A stretch of 64,000 bases of DNA from contig OY728123.1 in NCBI GenBank assembly GCA_963277665.1, positions 627,872,915 through 627,936,914 on the forward strand, in the 5' to 3' direction. The position numbers were made by a program, and so were the translations under genes. Every line of letters begins with the position of its first letter. Positions within the stretch are counted from its first letter, which is position 1. The notes beneath the pieces were generated by a model. It was not told where the DNA came from, did no database searches, and was given only the letters and a program-made list of their open reading frames with translations. Positions 49,875 through 62,940 of this stretch are shown here, in pieces. Source of the stretch: Viscum album. Lineage: Eukaryota; Streptophyta; Magnoliopsida; Santalales; Viscaceae.

Positions 49875-51400
49875 AGAAGACCACACCTGCTGTTGAATAA
49901 GTCATGTTCAATATGTTGAGTTTTAGTCATATTTGGTTTGAAAGAGGATGAATTTCCTATGGTGGTTGGTGTATTGATGATGAGATGAAAAAATATTATA
50001 CACTACACCATATAGTATACAGTGGGAATTTGATTAATTATTATGAGAGGTTTTGATGTTATGGCTGAATGGATTAATAATGGGATCTTTGACATTATAT
50101 TTTGGGTTATTTTTTGTAGAATCGTTATTATCTTCCTGGTCAATAAGATAAACAAGATTAAAATGGAGTGGGTGTAGTTATGTTAGTTAAAGGAAGATTC
50201 ATGATTGAATTTAAATTTTAAAAAATGAAATTTTATCTTATACATGGTAATAGATGTCGTGATGTTTTTTGTTGGTTTTCTACCTTATGTAAAAGGATAT
50301 AAAAGTTTATGTGATGTAGATGACTAGAGATTTAATGATATTTGATGAGGAAAAATAAGTTTATATGAAAATTAGAATATAGAAAAGATATAATATGTGA
50401 TTTTTATAGGGTAAAGAATAATTATACAAGAAGTAATAAATCATTAAATAAAAGCTATGAATGGTATAATTTATTCTTTTTCATATAATATTCCATGTCA
50501 TTGTAATAATGAGGGAAAAACTATCATATTTGAGAGAATTTTTATACGATCACTAAATGGATAACAAATTTTATTTTTAAATATTGGTTGAAAAAAGTGT
50601 TTTGTATAGTCTCTGTGAAATATATATAATGAAAAGTACTAAAAATCACATTTTGAGAGTTAAAAATTGTTAATATTCAATTCCCTTAGTTTGTTAGAGT
50701 TAGAAATTGATCATGATTCAATCTAAAAATAGATGTGGTTTTTTTCACTAAATAAATTTAAAAATAATGGAATTACTGACTTACCTCTTTTCTCACTGAA
50801 TCATTATTAATATATGAGGTGACTAGTCAAGTGGTATGAAATGGAGGATCCTCTCAGAGGGTATTATCTATTCGATGATTGAGGTCTATTTTCACTCTAT
50901 TAAAAGTGGTTGTCACTAAATATTTTCTATGTCACTGACCATCACTATTTAGTGAATTATTATTGGATTCCTAATTATTATGGTAAGAGATGACATATAT
51001 ATAATTATATGATATTTTTATACCTCTTACGAATCTCTTTCAAGGTTTTGAATGTTATAAATGATGGGTTTCTTCCATTAGCAGAATGATTATATTTTTC
51101 TGGAACATATTAAAAGAATTTAGAATAATATGGTCATGGAATCAATGTTTTTCAATTATCACTCAGGGAATGTGGTATTTTTAAATTAAAAGGACCCAAT
51201 ACCAAAAATAGTTTCTCAAAAAAGCCTTATAATATCTATGATTTAATAACTAATGTAAATTGGGATATATTTTAGTATTGGATAGATAAGAGTGATGATC
51301 TATAGGATGTTGATGTTAAAATAATTTAATGATTCTACAAAAGGATTAATAATGTTGTTTGTATAATTAGAGGATATGGTGAGAAGATGAATTATGTTGA
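49875..51400. other. Unassigned AT-rich DNA, probably LTR remnants
   Basis: No coding motif. By position it may contain the rest of element A's 3' LTR and the 5' LTR or leader of the copia element F. I could not find a boundary, a primer site or a second LTR copy. Confidence 0.3.
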
Positions 51401-53127
51401 TATTGTTTAAAATATATCTCATATCTTACTACTTTTTTATTTTTTCAAAGTGTCTTATTTGGATGAAAAATGATCAAGAAAAATTTCACAAGACTATTTT
51501 TATGGTGTTTTAATATCTTATGTAATGCATAAACATAGTTCTATAACGAATATAATGAATGATATAAAATCGCATCTAAATCGTAAAATAAAGATATGTA
51601 TAAGAATATTATTGATGAATAAATTGTTGATTATTATAATTCTATATCTGATTTGGATACAAATTTTTAATAGATAATGTATCTACTCTCTAGTAATGTG
51701 AGAATATTAAATGGATGGTTTGATGGTAAGTTTCTATTTAAATTTATTAATAATAGATATTTTAGACATTTTACAAATAATATTACCATGTAAAAAGAAT
51801 ATAAAAGTAGTGATGAATAAAAAAATCACTAAAAATATTATTTTAGAAGAAATCATCAAGGATTAAAAAAATAGTTTTATTCTAAAGGGATGAGAAATAA
51901 TTTTTCTATATTTAGTAATGTACATTTCTTATTTATGTGCAAAAATACTGATAGTAGTGATGATGATGTGGAATTAGAGATGAAAAAATATAATAATGAT
52001 GGAAATTTCAAGGATAAAGATGATGTGGAATAATTGAATAGTTAAAAATTATGTAAAGTAATGGATAGTGAGAAAAATGAGACTGAATTGTTACAAAAAA
52101 TATTATATAAGGAGTGTCTCACAAAGATCTATATTTTGAAAAAAAATGTTGAAAAAAATCAAAAGTAAAACTAATTTCCTAGGATAATTGAATCACTTCA
52201 TATTGAAGAAAAATAAATGTTTTAGAAAAAATATTATTAATTGAATTATCATGTTTTTGAATAATATAATATGTGAACCCTAGATGAAGAAGGACTGAAA
52301 TAGAAAAATAATTTGTTCATTATTTTACAATTTACATTGGAGATCATGGAAAATGACCATTAAATTTTTTTGTTTATTTTCAAAAATTATATTCATAAAA
52401 ATAGTGAAAGATAAGTTAATGATGACTATCATATACATAAATAAATATTATTCCAAAATGAATAGATAAAACTAAGAAGACATTAATTTTTTCTAAATGA
52501 ATCATATCATGAATATGTAGTTTGTATCTAAATAGAGTAATTCTATAAATTCTAGAAAATTTGAGTACATTTTCTCTAACATATATCCCCAAAATAAATA
52601 TGATGAAAATATTTATGAAAATAAGTTAGATATTAAGAACAATGATTCATGATTTGACAAATAATACTATTTTAAAAAAGAATCCATGTTTATTTTTGAT
52701 ATATGGTTGAAATAAAAGCACATAATTCAAGATAACATCATGCTTATTGGAAAAATAAGATTTTATTTATTGATCATTGGAACTGTAGTAGATTTTGGGG
52801 CACATGAAGGATGTTTAATTCTATTTAGAAATAATATTATTATATAATAAGTATTTAAATATATAATTTTTGGGTTATTCATCCAATTAGAAGGTGGAAA
52901 ATATAGTTAAACCCTATGAAACCAAGACTGATCATTACAAAAAAAATTCAACTGTTGAATGATATTGCAGGTCAATGTGAGAAACAATTTCATCTTCTAA
53001 AATGTTATGTTTTTATAATACCAGAAAAAATTTTCTTTAGAGATTGTATTGTGAAGTATCAAAATATTAATGGGAATTTTATAGATAATGTTTTCATTTA
53101 TATAGTTTCATATAAAGAATCCACATA
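51401..53127 (+). pseudogene. Element F: Gag-side region
   Basis: Lysine- and glutamate-rich scraps on the + strand (e.g. LQKILYKECLTK and LKKNVEKNQK near 52090-52170) resemble the coiled-coil stretch between the zinc knuckle and protease of some copia Gags. No CCHC box is intact. The open stretch 52916-53128 leads straight into the protease but has no motif of its own. Confidence 0.35.
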
Positions 53128-53290
53128 AGAATGTCCATGGGTTATGGACAGTTGTAGTTCCTCACAAATGAATGCAGATTTAAACCTCCTCAAGGTTGTT
53201 AAAAAATTTAATTATTGCTATATAACATTTAGAAATTATTATTTATTTAAAATAAAATTCATTGGACCAACATTGATCTGAAATGATCGA
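53128..53290 (+). pseudogene. Element F: copia aspartic protease
   Basis: ECPWVMDSCSSSQMNAD at 53129-53179 matches the copia block WxLDSGCSxHMTGD, with the active-site Asp codon at 53147 kept but DSG changed to DSC. YITFRN and KIKFIG follow at the spacing of YVTFGD and KIxGIG. This is the clearest sign that the element is copia and not gypsy. Confidence 0.7.
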
Positions 53291-54740
53291 TTGAAACCCA
53301 AGATCACATTATATATTAATAGATAATAATATAATATTCATATTCATTCCTAGTTTTGAGATGAAGTAACTGAAGAGATTATTCATAAATATACGGGGTG
53401 TTAAGAGATTTAGATATGGTTGTGTCTCGATAAAAAGATAATGTACAATAGGAATTATAATTCAAATTAACGATGATGTAAATTTAGGTTATTTGAGTAT
53501 GGAAGAAGGAAATCACTAGGGAATTGAAAACATGCTTATCCTGAAAAATTTAAATATGTAGGATTTATCATGGATATAAAATTGTTGATGTTTCAATGAT
53601 TAATTAAAAAATTAATTGGATGTGTTCAACTAGTAAAATGAAAAATATTATGAGTAACCCATATTACATGGTTTAAATACAAGCTAGTAATCCTTTCGTG
53701 TAAATTCAGTCAAAAATTTTAGGGCCTATGAGGATGAAATAATAAATATTTATATTTATATTATTCCTTTTATTGTTATATTTACTCATATTATATATAT
53801 TGTATTTATGATTCCTATATAATAGGTTCCATATGGTCTGTTGGATATATTGTATGGGATGAGACAAAATTGGGTTACTCCATGAAAAATTTTCAAACTG
53901 ATTATGGTGTTGGGTATAACTAGTGATTAATATAATAATATCATGAACATAATGGATTCTAAAATGAATTCAGTACACCATAGGATCCTCGACAAAAAAT
54001 CATTGATTAATTAAACTATTGATGTTTTATAGTGATGGGTCAGAAATTGTTGTTAGTGTATGAAACAATTCATTATTTCTCAAGGAAGGTTTTGTAGTAG
54101 CAGTTAAAATTCATTTTTATCGAAAAATTATTATATAAAATCCTATGAGATATATTACACAAAATTTTCAGGTTTGTATTTTCAATGAGTGTTTAAAAAC
54201 AATTGAATTATCAATGATAGTGGTGAATATATCATGAAATTTGAATGAAAAAGTGTTAATGGAATTTACAATGTTTTTCCACAAATTGGGATTGGAAAAC
54301 ATTGTTACCAAAATTAAATATAGAATATTTATGATTCTATTGATGTAAATGATATTTATAACAATAATACAGTGAAATATCATGAATTCAAAAGGTACAA
54401 AATTGATTATGTTAAATTTATTTTCCAGAAATAGTTTTGGGATGTTTTAGAAAATAATGATAATTTTTAAGATGTTCAAGTATAAGACGTTGAATGAAAA
54501 AATTAAATTGATGAAGAACTATGTTATTTACATAAGCTTTGTTCGATAATTCGCATTCAAGATCACAATATAATTAAAAATCGGGAATAAAAGAATAAAT
54601 CTTGAAGAACATTGAGTAAAATCCTTCATAATTATTTATTCACTCATGTTGAAGTAATATATGTATAATAAGAAATGAAACATAAAAGGAGGATTTTGTA
54701 TATTAATGAAGATTCAGATCATATAAAACTGAATGAGCCA
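53291..54740 (+). pseudogene. Element F: integrase remnant
   Basis: NFQTDYGVGYN near 53893-53925 matches the copia IRSDxGGEFxN block with the second catalytic Asp kept. STSKMKNIM and SKILGP near 53628-53720 fit the KGKxxKxxF...DLFGP region. The remainder has frequent stops and no readable motifs. Confidence 0.5.
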
Positions 54741-55608
54741 TGGGAATTAATGAAAAATCCAATAAATAATGAGAGTTTTGGGACTGGGTGGATATTAAGA
54801 AATAATATGATTGAAAATTTTGATGAATTGAGAAATAATGAATGAATTATTTATTATGTATACTCACTTAATAAAGGGGTTTACATCAATGTGTAATTTT
54901 TTCATGTTTCAAGGATTGAAACCACATTAATTTTCCTTCTATTTCAACTCAAATGTAATGAATGATATTTAAATTGGGTATTAGGATCTCCTTCTTTAAT
55001 GATTAATTAAAATAGGAGGGTATATTAATCAACCACGAGGTTTAATTATAGGCTAGAATGATACATGTGTTTCTAGGTTAAAAATGATTTATATTGGATA
55101 TAGAACTCCCCATAAGCAAGGAATTGTATAATGAAAACATCTTTCAAGAAATCATAATTTATAAAAGGATTAGTTTATAGTAATTTCTATATAATATATG
55201 ATAAAGAGTTATCTATAATTTTTATCCTTTTTTAATATGGTGTCATTTTTACTAGAAATGATGATGAATTAATTAAAATTTTGATAAAGAAATGTAGAAT
55301 ATTTTTGAGATGTATATTCTGGGAGATATTATATACTTTCGCATATTACAAATTTTTTAAAAATGAAAATGTTTTTCTTTCTCAAAATAAGTATGATAAT
55401 GAGATGAGGGATAATTTAGGAATTTTTTATTCTAATGTTGTTTCTATACAAATATTATTGGGAAAAAGTTTGGGAACATTTTAATATATAATAGAAGTTT
55501 ATCTAAGAGTTTTTTAAAAGATTTTTGGAAGTTTCATAACTTGATATCTTCAAGACTCAATATAGTCAACACTAGTAAATGTTATTCCATATATCAAAGT
55601 GTAATAAA
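54741..55608 (+). pseudogene. Element F: copia reverse transcriptase
   Basis: FGTGWILRNNMIENFDELRN at 54778-54837 matches IGTKWVFRNKLDExGxxxRN at the start of copia RT. VSRIETTLIFLL near 54905-54945 fits VARLEAIRxLLA, and RRVYINQPRGLI near 55013-55050 fits EEVYVxQPPGF. At 55235-55484 an open stretch reads GVIFTRNDDELIKI and later NVFLSQNKYDNEM, against DDIIFTSNNDELIKEF and GIFISQKKYAREI. The catalytic YVDD is lost (YGVI). A truncated GSLxYLTxxRPDI-like trace precedes 55608. Confidence 0.7.
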
Positions 55609-57200
55609 TGTAACATCCCTACTTATACCAATGTATCAGATACTTGGAGTTTATAATTTTTTATACTATAATTGGAATAATCTATTTAATATTTTTTTAT
55701 AAGGATTTTTTAGTGAAAAGGAGTTTGCGAATAAAAATATGGGTCATTAGAAGTGATGTTGGTTGTGTGGTGAATGAAAGGTAGCCACCAGCTAGCCTTT
55801 CCAACCCATCAGAAGGACCATGGAACCATATGATCCTAGGTGGTTCTTTTAACAACACTAGACTGTTGATGGTTGTTCACTATCAATATAGTGGTGCTGC
55901 TGGATAGCTAGTGAGGTACACCATCTCCCATATGCAACCAATCCTTTAATGAAAAAAGTGCACTAGAAATTTTTTTATTCTCATTTATTTTTATCATATT
56001 TACCAACCATATAATATCCTAAAGGATCTATATAGAATATGCGGCCCACTATTTTCACTATTGCTCTCTCATCCAATTTATCTTTTTTCTCCAAGGTTGG
56101 AATCCCCCGATGATGATTTAGTAGTGATATTTACATAGAACTACACATAATTATTCTTCCACTTTTACAAATAATAATGTATACAAGATTGATATATGTT
56201 TTTTATTATTATCGAAAGACTATTTCTTAGATTAATTTTCAAATAGTTAATGATCTATTTTTTCTACGAATCATCTAGATCAAATTAGATCGATCATCAT
56301 ATTTGGATTATCTACAATCATGTTTTTATGATTCATCATATTATACATCTTCTTAATGTCATATTAAAGACAAAAAAATAATCTATTTTTATCCTTTGGT
56401 AAATTATTGGTGTATGTAATGTGTAGATGAAAACTCATTTTTCTAATATTTATTTCTCTTGATCATAAATGTTTCTAGGTAAGTTTATATATATTTATCA
56501 TCTTGAGACACTCCTTATGATGCATTTCAGGTGGAATATCATTCAAATTTATGGATGTTTTTTTTGAATTATGTTACATGGATAGAACATAGGTTATCTT
56601 CTAGATTTTATATGGAATTCATGATCGATTTTTGAAATTAAAAAATTATTTGGCCAGTTGATATACACTTTTCAACATATAAAAACTAGTTATGTTGATG
56701 GGGTATGTGATGTATGAAATTATACAAAAACCTTGTTGTTAATGAATCATATCACATCTATTTTATAAACATGTTCACTCAAAGAACCTAACATGAGATA
56801 GAAATCATTCACAATAATGAAATTTATTCATGGGCGTGCAATGTAGTTCATGCATTGATCCATTGTTGAAACATTGATTATGTAATAAAAAATCATGACT
56901 TAAAGAGATCAATACCTTTTAAGGCCCTTGTATACTATTATTATTTGTTTTATGATGTTTGGGAATATCTTTTTTATCATGATTGTTTTAGTTTTCTTGT
57001 GCTAGTGTAGGTCACATATGATACCCATATATGATCCTTGACACCATGGTTGTTTATAGTGTTTCTTTTTACCAAGATTGAGTGTGTCAAATATTGATAT
57101 TTTTTACTACTATATGATCATGTTTAAATGTTATGGTTTTATTATTATGCTCTACCAAGTTATGTGTGTTACCATTCCATTAGAGGTTTTTTTCATGGAT
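55609..57200 (+). repeat. Element G 5' LTR (right end uncertain)
   Basis: TGTAACATCCC start. 55760-55960 aligns patchily with 63060-63260, sharing TTGTKTRGTG, GATCCTAR and a GTGGTG...CCCATATG block. No primer site could be fixed; by comparison with element D spacing the LTR may reach as far as 57.9 kb. Confidence 0.5.
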
Positions 57201-59700
57201 TATGTTACATGTAGACCATTTTAGTATGTTTATCCACAGAGGGGGAGTCTCCATGATGTGTGGTGATGGTGAACATGGATCCATGCATGGGGTTGGAAAA
57301 CTATATCCTCAGAGGCCAAACCAAAACATTATTCTGTGATGTTAAAGTGTAATATACCTCAACATCGTGCCTTGGAAATACTTAGTATCATATGCACTCT
57401 ATTCAGTGAGGATATATTTTATCATGTCACTATCCTTGTGGATAGATCTTAGTCATCTAATAAAATATTTGACCATCCTTATAACATTGAATCTATGAAG
57501 GTATTTATGGGGCTTATAGTGGTTGCATAATCAGAATACTTCCTGTAAAATGATTGATTAATTGTTCGTTCATTGTTATTGTTTACATGGTATAGACCTT
57601 TTATACATGTTCATATTCATTAAGGATTGGTTGGTTGTTTCCTAATGATTTTTATTACAGTCACACTATACAAGCATGTATATTCATGTGAAGACTTCAA
57701 GTATATGATTCCGAAAATATGAATATAGCCCATGGTAGGTAGGTCAATTGAGGATCAAGGATATTGAAGTGGAACTATTATTGACTCAATTGTATTTCTA
57801 TAGAGTTGTAAATAATTATTTTTTTGTCAATTTTAATATACTTCTTCTTTCATCTATGGAATCCCATTTATTGATTCTTATAACTTATTTTCCATTGGAT
57901 ATTCTAATCTGACTTCTCATCTTCTATTTTTTTACTTACTGTTGTTATATTTTGTTTGTATTGTTTTAGAAATTACATGATACCGATATTATCGGCTCCA
58001 CACTAATGGTGATTAGGCCCATGTTACTGGTTGACATCCTTTTACATATGGGGATGTGTATATGATGACATGTGATCTATAGTTTTTACTTAGTGGTTCT
58101 ATATAGGGAATTAAAAAATGTCTTCAAATAAAAAATTTTCTTTCATTATTTTGATAAAAATGGGATATTGTAGAACTGAGATCTGTTGTCTGGGGATTGG
58201 GTAGGATATTTTCCCTGTTCGTATCCAAATCAGGTGAACAGACAATAGAGTTTCTGATGATAGGAATATATGACTATTTTTTACTATTAGGGTGTGTTCA
58301 TACATCATTATTAGGTAAATTGGATCACAAGACATATATATACCTATCATATTTTAGATGAAAGTTCATTATTTTAATGGATTAATTATATAATCTATTC
58401 AGGGTGGAATATTATTCCTTAAATCATATATATAGCTATGTACCATTTTATATTAAATATATATTGGTTTTAATTGGTTCTATTTTGAACTCGTTAATAT
58501 TTTTTTTAAATATGTTACTATGACTAACAGGATGAGATATTGACCATGGATAGTGCTAGTATGCATTTATGATGGGTTATGGGTGGATGACATCAAGAAC
58601 TCGTGTGTGATCACGTAGACTAAATCAAATCTATTCTACCATATTATATTTTTCTTAATAGTCTAATAATGTTTTAGATAAAAAAAAATTTTGGTTCTTG
58701 AGAAGGAAAAATGATGGAGTAGGCCAGAATTTCTCTATAAGGGTGGATGTTCTGCCACTCAAAGTAAACATTCATGAGAATAAAGTTGACCAGGCTCTGA
58801 CACCTATTGTAGTAGTTCGGGTGGAAGGATCACATCATCAAGAAGTCATCCCTTTAATTATTCTTAATAGAGGTGTTCTTTCTCAGACCCTGGATTAAAA
58901 TGCATATGATGTCTATCATTAGTATCTCTAGCCTAAAAGGGAACCAGAGTCCCTTATTATGATGAGGGTAAGATTTATTTCATCGATGAAATCTACAATA
59001 TAGGGATGTCTCCAATGGTAGATCATCTAAAGCTAATGGGTGTTCACTAAAAATTAAGTTGTTTTCCTATTAATTAATTATTTAATATGAATAAAAAAGG
59101 TGATATTTCATTCAAGAACCATGGAATATATCCACAAAAGATCAGTGCCACATCAGCACCATGTGTGTAAGAAGGAGGTACCCAAGGATTAAACTATGAA
59201 ACATGAATATTTTTTCAAATGTTTTGTTCAGAACCTCATATAATGTGTCGACGATGGGGTATGATGGGGAATATCCATCATCACTGATCATGATCACATA
59301 GGATCTAAAATTGAATAAAAAAAACATGATATTTGACCCAGGGATACAGTTGAGGTGTTCATTTTCAATCATAGTGGATGACAACAAAGGTAGGCTATGT
59401 GGCTCAAGGACATGCTCGAAAAGTACAGAAAACAGATTTCATGCAATGGTTTGTACTCTAGATGATGGTGGTGAGGGACATTCAACTATTTTAGCCAGGG
59501 TATTGATCAAATCAAATTATCGTCCTATTTTTCATATACTAATTCTCTTTCTTCCATAATATCTTACCACGTTTTCGATTTATGTGACATACTAGTTAGG
59601 GTATCTTATATGTTTCATTCCCTTAATAAAACCTTATAAATAGAAGTGTACTATAACAATTGATACCAATTTTAAAATATATTGATTTTCTTCTATAAAA
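57201..59700 (+). other. Element G: leader and Gag region, not legible
   Basis: By spacing this must contain the leader, Gag and zinc knuckles of element G. The stretch 57241-57360 is G-rich and includes GTGTGGTGATGGTGAAC, reminiscent of the leader of element D, but no Gag motif or CCHC box was found. Open stretches at 58698-58898 and 59311-59559 have no recognisable domain. Confidence 0.3.
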
Positions 59701-60800
59701 TTATTTGGGAAATCCTAGTTATATATTGGATGAGCTTTAATGTGATTGATTATATAGATTCTCTAAATAGTTTCCAGGACAACAGAAATTGTCATCGGAG
59801 AAGAGTATAATTTACAATTCCCAAAGGAGATAATTAAATTATCACCAAATAATGAGAATTGGGAGTAGGTAGAGTGGGTATGGAAATGAAAAAACATGTA
59901 ACAATCATTGACTATAATACATAATTTCATATTTTGACATGTTCAGTAGTGGATCACTAGTATTTTCTTCTAGTCATGGATCACTATTAGGAAATCTTCC
60001 CAGAGGATTTCATAGAACAACCCTATGATAGAGGATTTGATTTCATGATTGATCTCATGATAATATTGAGAACTATTTCCATACACACATATCAAATAGT
60101 GCTTATTTACTTGTTTAATTTTAATGTATGTGTCAAGGGAATATGAAAAAATGTCTTTATCTAGATGAGTATGTCAATTTGGGTTAAACCATTCTTGAAC
60201 TCCATGATGGAATTTGTTTGGATTATAAAACAAAACTATTACTGGTATACTAAATTAGGTTATAGTGAAGAAGAAATATCATTTTCATATGATTGACAAT
60301 CTATATGATCGGCTATGGAGATCCCACTATTTATCCACGATTTCCCGTCATTTGGGCTACCAACAGTTGAGAGTTAATGGGGAGGAAATTCCCATGATGG
60401 AATTTTATTGTAGGTCACAGATATATGAGAATATGGTGTTTCCTTTTGGAATAACGAATGATCCAATACTGATTATGTATATCGAGAAGATAATATTATA
60501 CCCAAACCTAGACTCATTTTCTATGGTTTTCATTAATGATAACATCGTTTACTCACAGACCCTAGAGTGGAATGACATACACCATGATATTGTATAGTGT
60601 ACGCTTCGAGTATATCAAACTTCTTCCATGTTATGGAAATTTCCCACTGTGATTCATTAGTTGAAATTCATGGTTCATGTAGCTACTAAGATAAGTATAT
60701 CTGTGGAATCATAGAATGGTTAGTCTGTGACATCCTACAAATATACCTAAGACATGTTTGAGTCTAATATATTTAATGGTCTTTTTAGATTATTCAAACA
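59701..60800 (+). pseudogene. Element G: protease end and reverse transcriptase
   Basis: LVIYWMSFN near 59716-59742 fits DVILGMDWL. FPEDFIEQPYDRGFDFMIDL at about 59997-60057 is a good match to the FPEDLPGLPPDREIEFSIDL start of RT. HDGICLDYKT follows for KDGxxRLCIDYRxLN. The 110-codon open stretch 60265-60597 reads MIDNLYDRL, HLGYQQLRV, FPFGITNDPILIMY and MVFINDNIVYS, i.e. the IDDLFDQL, RSGYHQLRV, MPFGLTNAPAxFMD and VVFIDDILIYS blocks; the catalytic pair is now ND. HVATKISISVES near 60680 fits HVVSxxGIxVDP. Confidence 0.75.
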
Positions 60801-61330
60801 TGTTATTTAGTACTTATCTCAATTGTATATACCAATTACTTTATCCAGGAATAGGGGAGTGATGTTATAGTTGTTTTACGATAGTTTGGAGATGTTTCTT
60901 TATCATAATATGAGGTTAATGATACCTAAAATTTTGATTCTTCTTAATCCTCATATCAGTTTTTCTAAATACTATCAAGCATCTATTAGTGGTTTAGAAG
61001 CTGTAATCATGTTGAAGGACTGAGTAGTACCTTTTTGGTTATTTCACCTATGACTATGTCAATGTAACTATCCGTCTCGTGGTAGAGAGATGGAAGACAT
61101 ATTTTATGCTTGGTAGTGTTAGAGACACTATATCTCTTATAAGTGGATTATTATCTACATAGACCATAAGAGAAATCATTATTTCAGAATATAGGGGGGC
61201 AAAATTTTTAGGAAAAGGCTATGGTTGGAGTACCAAAATGGAAATTGATTTTGATATAGGGTATAAACAAGGAATATTTAATGACTTATAAGATTATTTT
61301 ATTGTATTACATTGGTATCATTGGAGTTTG
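60801..61330 (+). pseudogene. Element G: RNase H
   Basis: SLEMFLYHNMRLMIPKILILL near 60888-60950 fits the FxELKxxLxxAPVLxLP block, then YYQASISGLEAVIML fits YSDASxxGLGxVLM with the first Asp lost. NYPSRGREM fits [19 protein letters not shown] near 61155 fits TDHKSLKYLF with the Asp kept, and IDFDIGYKQG near 61247-61276 fits DYDIxIxYHPG. Confidence 0.65.
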
Positions 61331-62850
61331 GTGAATGAGATATTAAGGTATATTAAAGTATATGAACATGTTTTCCGATTTTTGGATGAATGATTTTGAG
61401 GACCAAGATTCCATGACATTTTCTCCATTAGTGATCAAATATTCCATATTATAAATGGTATATTATGACCATGATACTAGGCCATAGTTGATGTGATATG
61501 AGAAAAACTAGTAGGTGTTGTCCAATTTCTAGGGTGGTTGTTCGATTGAAATTTTTTTATCCTAGAGTGTGGGAGAGTTTTATTCTATTCATCTATATGG
61601 GAAGAGATGATTATAGACTTCCGTTCTACAATTTGTCTAGTTCATCAAAGGGTGAAAAACATAAACCATGAATTTAGGTGGATTTTCTTATGGACTAGGA
61701 TGAATAGGGAATTTGGGGGGGGGGGGGGTTCTATCAATACATTACTTCCCCAATAATAATGTTTGAGAACCAATATTATTCTATATTTCATGAGCCACTA
61801 GTTGTTCCCATGTGAAAGTGGGAGGATTTCATGATTTTTTAGAAGTGGTTACCCAAGATCCCAAGGATCCATGACTTTTTTTGGGTAATTATAAATTGTT
61901 TAGTGAACATATCCCATTTATTATTGATATGTGAGAATCAATCATTAGAAGAGGCTAGAAAAACTTATATCCATGAGATAGTACGATTTCATTGAGTTAG
62001 CTTGATCATTATGTCAAATAGACATTAATGTTTTACAGATATATGTTTTATGGATTTCAGATGTCCTTAGAGACTCATCAACGATTGAGGAAAGATTACC
62101 ATGACAAGTTAGACATAATCTCTGGGTTGAAAATATCATTCTAGATGTCATGCATTGGGATTGTTCCCTAGATGAAGTGGAGAACGAGATTATAGCCAAA
62201 AATGGTTGAGTTTTTATACAAAAATGATTATGATGATTTGAATCACATTTAACCTTACTAGGTTTTTTATTGTAGACCATATGGTTCACAATTTTGTTGG
62301 CACAAAGCTGGCGAGGAAAAATATATGGGGCCCGAGACGACATATGATACTTTCAAAAAAGAGCATCAAGATTAGAATTTTATGATAATAGATCATAACG
62401 TACAAGTCCTATTACATGAATCAAAATATACCTTTTCTTATTCCTGTAATAGATCAAATTTCGTACTTGAGTTTCTTTTTGGTTTGGCCACTTGTTATTT
62501 AGAAGTAACATAAGCATGTTTTGTGCTATGTTGGACTATTAAAGATCATCAAAATGATTGGCACAGTACTATAACATCTCAATCATCCTTCATGTTATTA
62601 TGTAATTCCAAATATATTTCATGAGTCTCACATATAGATATATATGCCTAATCATACTCATTTCATCGAATTCACAGATATTGAGTTGGATGATTAAACA
62701 TCATACGTGTAGTGTCTGGTGTAGATTGTTGACTAGAGTGAGAAAGTATTTTAAGGGGAATATAGTAAAAAATAGTCATGATTATATGGTTTAATGATTA
62801 TATTAATAAAAAAACATGATAGAGGATGTATAAAGTTCAAGCTAAATGGA
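61331..62850 (+). pseudogene. Element G: integrase
   Basis: SLIIMSNRH, stop, CFTDICFMDF near 61998-62060 fits VSIISDRDxRFTSxFW, the second Asp now Asn. MVEFLYKNDYDDLNH near 62196-62250 fits LVEFAYNNSYHSSI. FCWHKAGEEKYMGPE near 62290-62340 is a strong match to LCWDEVGERKLLGPE. VLEFLFG fits DLEFxVGD, and KYISxVSHI near 62610-62640 fits KYIPDPSHV. A run of 14 G at 61715-61728 interrupts the upstream part. The open frame on the opposite strand at 62014-62343 is an antisense shadow. Confidence 0.7.
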
Positions 62851-62940
62851 TTGAGTTTCTTCAGCGGATCATTTGATGGTACCTCTCAGGAATGAGAAAT
62901 CATTAGAGTGGGATAATATTAACTTCCTTTCATATTTCAA

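Larger units (their letters stand above)
51401..55608 (+). mobile_element. Element F: decayed Ty1/copia retrotransposon, truncated by element G
   Basis: The protein order protease, integrase, RT on one strand is diagnostic of Ty1/copia, in contrast to the gypsy order. Protease lies near 53.13-53.29 kb, integrase near 53.6-54.0 kb and RT at 54.75-55.6 kb, all + strand. The RT ghost stops at 55608, where the LTR of element G begins; RNase H and the 3' LTR should lie beyond the window. The left limit is a guess. Lineage within copia cannot be set. Confidence 0.65.

Noticed and set aside
49673..49900. 75-codon open frame on the + strand
   Set aside because: Spans the sub-terminal repeats and right end of the CACTA element, so it cannot be a gene of the element.
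54168..54383. 71-codon open frame on the - strand
   Set aside because: Antisense within the copia element F; Ile-rich and without a domain.
58111..58350. 79-codon open frame on the - strand, and neighbours at 59142-59387 (-) and 58698-58898 (+)
   Set aside because: They fall in the leader and Gag region of element G; no domain, no start context, and mutually overlapping in position with expected Gag.
62014..62343. 109-codon open frame on the - strand
   Set aside because: Antisense to the integrase of element G, whose motifs are clear on the + strand.
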